17,506 bases of DNA from Deltaproteobacteria bacterium. Lineage in GTDB: Bacteria; Myxococcota; Myxococcia; SLRQ01. Below are positions 14,587 to 17,506 of the stretch, in pieces. How positions within the stretch are numbered: the stretch's first letter is position 1; each line of letters opens with the position of its first letter. Made by a program: the position numbers and the translations under genes. The notes below the pieces were generated by a model, which made no database searches, was not told the DNA's origin, and saw only the letters and a list, made by a program, of their open reading frames with translations. The stretch lies in assembly GCA_007128675.1 (NCBI GenBank), contig SKWY01000375.1, positions 1 through 17,506 on the forward strand. Direction: 5' to 3'.

Positions 14587-16104
14587 ATGTCTAGAATCAT
14601 TGGAATCGACCTTGGCACGTCGAACTCATGCGCCGCGTACACGGATGAGAAGGGCAAGGTGCATCTCGTCCCTTACAAGGATGGGAGCAGCACAATACCC
14701 TCTGTCTTTGCCGTGGACGATAAGGGCAACGAGCTCATCGGCCATGAAGCCAAACGACAGTGGCAGCTCAATCCCAAGAATACCGTCTACGCCAGCAAGC
14801 GCCTGATCGGCCGCAACTACAAATCCGATGTAGTGGACACAATGTCCGCGGTCGTCGCTTACGCGATGAAGGAATCGGAGGCCGAGAACGAGGTTCTGAT
14901 CTCTGTCGCGGGCAAGGATTTTCGGATGAGCGAGATTGCTTCGAGGATCCTAGAGAAGGTGCGAGGCGTGGCGGCGGACTACCTGGAGGAACCAGTCGAG
15001 CAAGCGGTGGTCACTGTTCCCGCCTACTTCACCGACAGGCAACGCCAAGCGGTGAAGGATGCAGGGGATTTGATCGGCCTGGAGGTGCTCAGGATCATCA
15101 ATGAGCCGACGGCGGCGGCCCTTGCCTATGGGGTTGGCCGCTCCCTCAACGAGAAGGTCATCATCTATGATCTGGGGGGAGGAACCTTCGACGTCTCGCT
15201 CATCGAGATAAGAGATCGGGTTTTCGAGGTAAAGGCAACCGGCGGCGACATCTTCCTTGGGGGCCTAGACTTCGACAACGCCCTCATAAGGTACGTACTC
15301 GAGGGCTTCAAGGAAAAGCATGGAGTCGATCTCTCCGGCGATCCCGTGGCAATGCAGCGCATAAAGGATCTGGCGGAGAGAACGAAGATCGACCTTTCAG
15401 CCAGGGAAAAGGTCCCCTTCAGTGTCCCCTTCGTCACGATGACCGCACAGGGCATGCCCCTGAACATCGAACTCGAGATCTCCAGGGAGCTGTTCCAACA
15501 GCTCACCCAAGGCCTCATCGATCGAAGCATCGGGGTAATAGAGCAGGTACTAAGCGATGCGGGCCTTACGGCGGCGGACATCGACGAGGTGATGCTGGTT
15601 GGGGGCCAGTCCCGGATGCCCCTCATTCACCAGCGCCTGACAGATTTCTTCGGGAAGCCACCATCCAAGGCCGTTCATCCCGATGAGGCTGTAGCCATCG
15701 GTGCAGCGCAGTACGGGCACAGCCTCGTGGATGACACAAACCTACGAATCCAGCTACTAGACGTCATCCCTATGGCGATCGGGCTCGAGGCCGCCGGCGG
15801 ACGCTTTCACAAGGTCTTCGACAGAAACGCTCCTATCCCCAACGCCAAGGCCATCATGGGCACCACCAGCTTCGATGGCCAGGCGAGTCTAGCGATGCGA
15901 ATCTTTCAGGGCGATGCTCCAGATGCCATTAGCAACGAGATGCTCGGCGATTTCTTGTTCGAAGGCATCAGGCCCGGGCCGGCCGGAAGCGTCCACGTGG
16001 AAGTAACCTTCGACATCAACGTCGAAGGGATACTCACCATGAGCGCTCGCGACCCTCAGACCGGCAAGGAGATGACTACCACGGTCAGGGTACGCCAGAA
16101 CTGA
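14587..16104 (+). CDS. Hsp70/DnaK-like chaperone without C-terminal lid
   Basis: Hsp70 proteins bind ATP and hydrophobic peptides. The 505-residue product has a full nucleotide-binding domain: IGIDLGTSNSCAA at the N-terminus, VPAYFTDRQRQAVKDA, INEPTAAALAYG, DLGGGTFDVSL (from Asp195) and EVMLVGGQSRMP. A beta-sandwich substrate-binding domain follows (LLDVIPMAIGLEAAGG through VTFDINVEGILTMSARD), and the protein ends right after it at VRVRQN. Canonical DnaK runs about 610-640 residues, so the alpha-helical lid is missing by design: a normal stop codon, no frameshift. It is therefore a DnaK paralogue rather than the main DnaK; no grpE or dnaJ is nearby. The ATG at 14587 has only a weak GGTGGG upstream. 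It ends 12 bp from the convergent clpX stop. Confidence 0.9.
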   Translation: MSRIIGIDLGTSNSCAAYTDEKGKVHLVPYKDGSSTIPSVFAVDDKGNELIGHEAKRQWQLNPKNTVYASKRLIGRNYKSDVVDTMSAVVAYAMKESEAENEVLISVAGKDFRMSEIASRILEKVRGVAADYLEEPVEQAVVTVPAYFTDRQRQAVKDAGDLIGLEVLRIINEPTAAALAYGVGRSLNEKVIIYDLGGGTFDVSLIEIRDRVFEVKATGGDIFLGGLDFDNALIRYVLEGFKEKHGVDLSGDPVAMQRIKDLAERTKIDLSAREKVPFSVPFVTMTAQGMPLNIELEISRELFQQLTQGLIDRSIGVIEQVLSDAGLTAADIDEVMLVGGQSRMPLIHQRLTDFFGKPPSKAVHPDEAVAIGAAQYGHSLVDDTNLRIQLLDVIPMAIGLEAAGGRFHKVFDRNAPIPNAKAIMGTTSFDGQASLAMRIFQGDAPDAISNEMLGDFLFEGIRPGPAGSVHVEVTFDINVEGILTMSARDPQTGKEMTTTVRVRQN

Positions 16105-16116
16105 CAGGACCGTCCC

Positions 16117-17406
16117 TTAGGCCGTCTTCTTCTCCTTCTCGTAGATGATTACCGGCGGTTCGCCGTCGCGAATCACTCCCTCGGTAATCTTCACGCCCTT
16201 CACCCCCTCACGGAAGGGGGTCTCGTACATGATGTCGAGCATCGCGTTCTCCATGATGGCGCGCAGACCTCGTGCCCCGGACGCGCGTCTCATCGCCTCC
16301 TTGGCGATCGCCTCCAAGGCTTCATCGGTGAACGTGAGGCTTACGTTCTCGAGCCCAAAGAGTTTCTGGTACTGCTTCACGAGCGCATTCTTGGGTCGAG
16401 TCAGTATCGTGACGAGCTCGGACTCCTTCAGATCATCGAGAGTCGCCAAGACGGGCAGTCTTCCCACGAACTCGGGGATCATACCGAACTTGATGAGGTC
16501 CTCCGGCTCGATCAGCGAGAGGGTCTCTCCTATGCTCCGGTCCTCCTTGCGCTGAACCTGGGCACCGAACCCCAGTCCTCGCACGCCGACTCGATGCTGA
16601 ATATTCCCCTCTATTCCGTGGAATGCCCCTCCACAAATGAACAAGATGTCTCCGGTGTCGACCTGAATGTACTCCTGCTGATTGTACTTCTTGCCGCCAC
16701 GCGGTGTTACGTTGGCCCGCGTTCCTTCGATGATCTTCAGCAGGGCCTGCTGGACGCCCTCCCCCGAAACGTCTCGGGTAACGCTCGGGGTATCGCCCTT
16801 CCTTGCGATCTTGTCGATCTCGTCTATGTAGACGATTCCTCGAGACGCCTTCTCGACGTCATAGTCCGCGCTGTGGAGAAGATTCTGTATGATGTTCTCG
16901 ACATCCTCTCCAACGTAGCCCGCCTCCGTTAGGCTCGTCGCGTCCGCTATCGTGAACGGAACCTCCAGAAATCGAGCCAATGACTGGGCGAGCAGGGTCT
17001 TCCCCGAGCCGGTTGGGCCAATCAATAGGATGTTGCTCTTCTGAAGCTCTATGTTCTCCTCGCCGCCGTTGGCCCTGTCGACGTTGCCCGACCTGCGCCG
17101 GCTCGGTTTCTTGGAATGAATTCTCTTATAGTGGTTGTAGACGGCCACCGAGAGGACCTTCTTCGCCATTGCCTGCCCGATCACGTAGTCATCTAGGAAG
17201 GACGTGATGTCGGCGGGCGTGGGCAAGTCACTTACCGGAGCTCTTTCCTCCCTCTCGGCCTCCTCGGCGACGATATCGTTGCATAGGCGTATGCACTCAT
17301 CGCAGATGTAGACCGTCGGCCCAGCGATGAGCTTCCTTACCTCTCGCTGTCCCTTTCCGCAAAACGAGCAGGAAAGGTTTCCGTGATTATGGTCCTTGCG
17401 GCTCAC
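16117..17406 (-). CDS. clpX: ClpX, ATPase subunit of the ClpXP protease
   Basis: ClpX unfolds tagged proteins and feeds them to ClpP. The 429-residue product matches the family length. Zinc-binding cysteines 13, 16, 35 and 38 form the N-terminal domain (CSFCGK ... CDEC). Walker A is GPTGSGKT (130-137), pore loop GYVGEDV, Walker B IVYIDEIDKIARK, and RDVSGEGVQQALLKIIEGT follows. The ClpP-docking loop reads LGFGA (LGF instead of IGF), so ClpP binding should be kept. Sensor 2 is GARGLRAIME. The start is GTG at 17406 with AGAGGAGAAGG just upstream. The gene upstream is cut by the window edge. Confidence 0.97.
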   Translation of the reverse strand: MSRKDHNHGNLSCSFCGKGQREVRKLIAGPTVYICDECIRLCNDIVAEEAEREERAPVSDLPTPADITSFLDDYVIGQAMAKKVLSVAVYNHYKRIHSKKPSRRRSGNVDRANGGEENIELQKSNILLIGPTGSGKTLLAQSLARFLEVPFTIADATSLTEAGYVGEDVENIIQNLLHSADYDVEKASRGIVYIDEIDKIARKGDTPSVTRDVSGEGVQQALLKIIEGTRANVTPRGGKKYNQQEYIQVDTGDILFICGGAFHGIEGNIQHRVGVRGLGFGAQVQRKEDRSIGETLSLIEPEDLIKFGMIPEFVGRLPVLATLDDLKESELVTILTRPKNALVKQYQKLFGLENVSLTFTDEALEAIAKEAMRRASGARGLRAIMENAMLDIMYETPFREGVKGVKITEGVIRDGEPPVIIYEKEKKTA

Positions 17407-17474
17407 GCCCTTCTCCTCTTTCTAGTGCCCTTACCCCATAGCCTACTACATCCCTGGCAGGCCAAAGCCACGAG

Positions 17475-17506
17475 CTATTCTTCTTCGCTCAGACGAACGT
17501 TAGAGC
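17475..17506 (-). CDS. Possible C-terminus of the gene upstream of clpX (clpP?)
   Basis: On the minus strand a frame open from the right edge reads SNVRLSEEE then stops (TAG, 17477-17475), 68 bp before clpX. In many bacteria clpP directly precedes clpX, so this could be the clpP end, but nine residues cannot prove it. The spacing and the acidic tail are compatible with a real gene end. Confidence 0.3.
   Translation of the reverse strand, partial: SNVRLSEEE

Noticed and set aside
14587..16104. Truncated pseudogene of dnaK
   Set aside because: All domains are intact up to a natural domain boundary and there is no frameshift; lidless Hsp70 paralogues are a better explanation.
1..17506. CRISPR arrays, IS ends, attachment sites
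   Set aside because: No regularly spaced direct repeats, transposase-like frames, integrase, or duplicated tRNA end fragment were visible by eye.

Overview
The window looks like a chromosomal segment of a GC-rich, Gram-negative deltaproteobacterium-type organism, most likely Myxococcota or a close relative. I infer this from the family mix: outer-membrane lipoproteins with a von Willebrand A (vWA) fold of the 'VDILWVIDNSGSM' type, a very cysteine-rich lipoprotein, a long PrkA, a lidless Hsp70 and TPR membrane proteins. No phage, transposon, CRISPR or restriction genes are visible, and the gene content is mostly housekeeping.

Left part (1-3631): recN (cut by the left edge) lies downstream of nadK on the minus strand, a pairing seen in many bacteria. 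The AAA+ clamp-loader-like ATPase gene rarA diverges from nadK across about 50 bp. Next (3778-5420) is a plus-strand two-gene operon: a YidD-domain protein with an unusual N-terminal hydrophobic extension, and an exported TPR/multi-TM protein whose TTG start overlaps the yidD stop. From 5549 to 9526 there is a minus-strand cluster of three predicted lipoproteins: two vWA-fold proteins followed by a protein with ten tandem cysteine repeats. The last two genes abut with no intervening base. This is the most accessory-looking and least understood part of the window.

Middle (9527-11408): a solitary tRNA-Leu(CAA) on the minus strand sits between two gene-poor stretches. It is followed by a plus-strand membrane-anchored TPR protein with an Arg/Gly-rich tail and a long inverted repeat just before its start. 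Right part (11409-17506): a dCMP deaminase-family gene and a long PrkA kinase gene lie on the minus strand. A lidless Hsp70 gene diverges from prkA. Its end nearly abuts the end of clpX (minus, GTG start). A few codons at the right edge may be the end of the gene upstream of clpX, possibly clpP.

Functionally, the window combines DNA repair and replication restart (RecN, RarA), NADP supply (NadK), dUMP supply (dCMP deaminase), envelope biogenesis or surface display (YidD, TPR/TM, lipoproteins) and stress or proteostasis functions (PrkA, Hsp70, ClpX). I see no clear-cut new defence or mobile system. The best candidates for something undescribed are the vWA/Cys-repeat lipoprotein cluster and the exported YidD/TPR pair.
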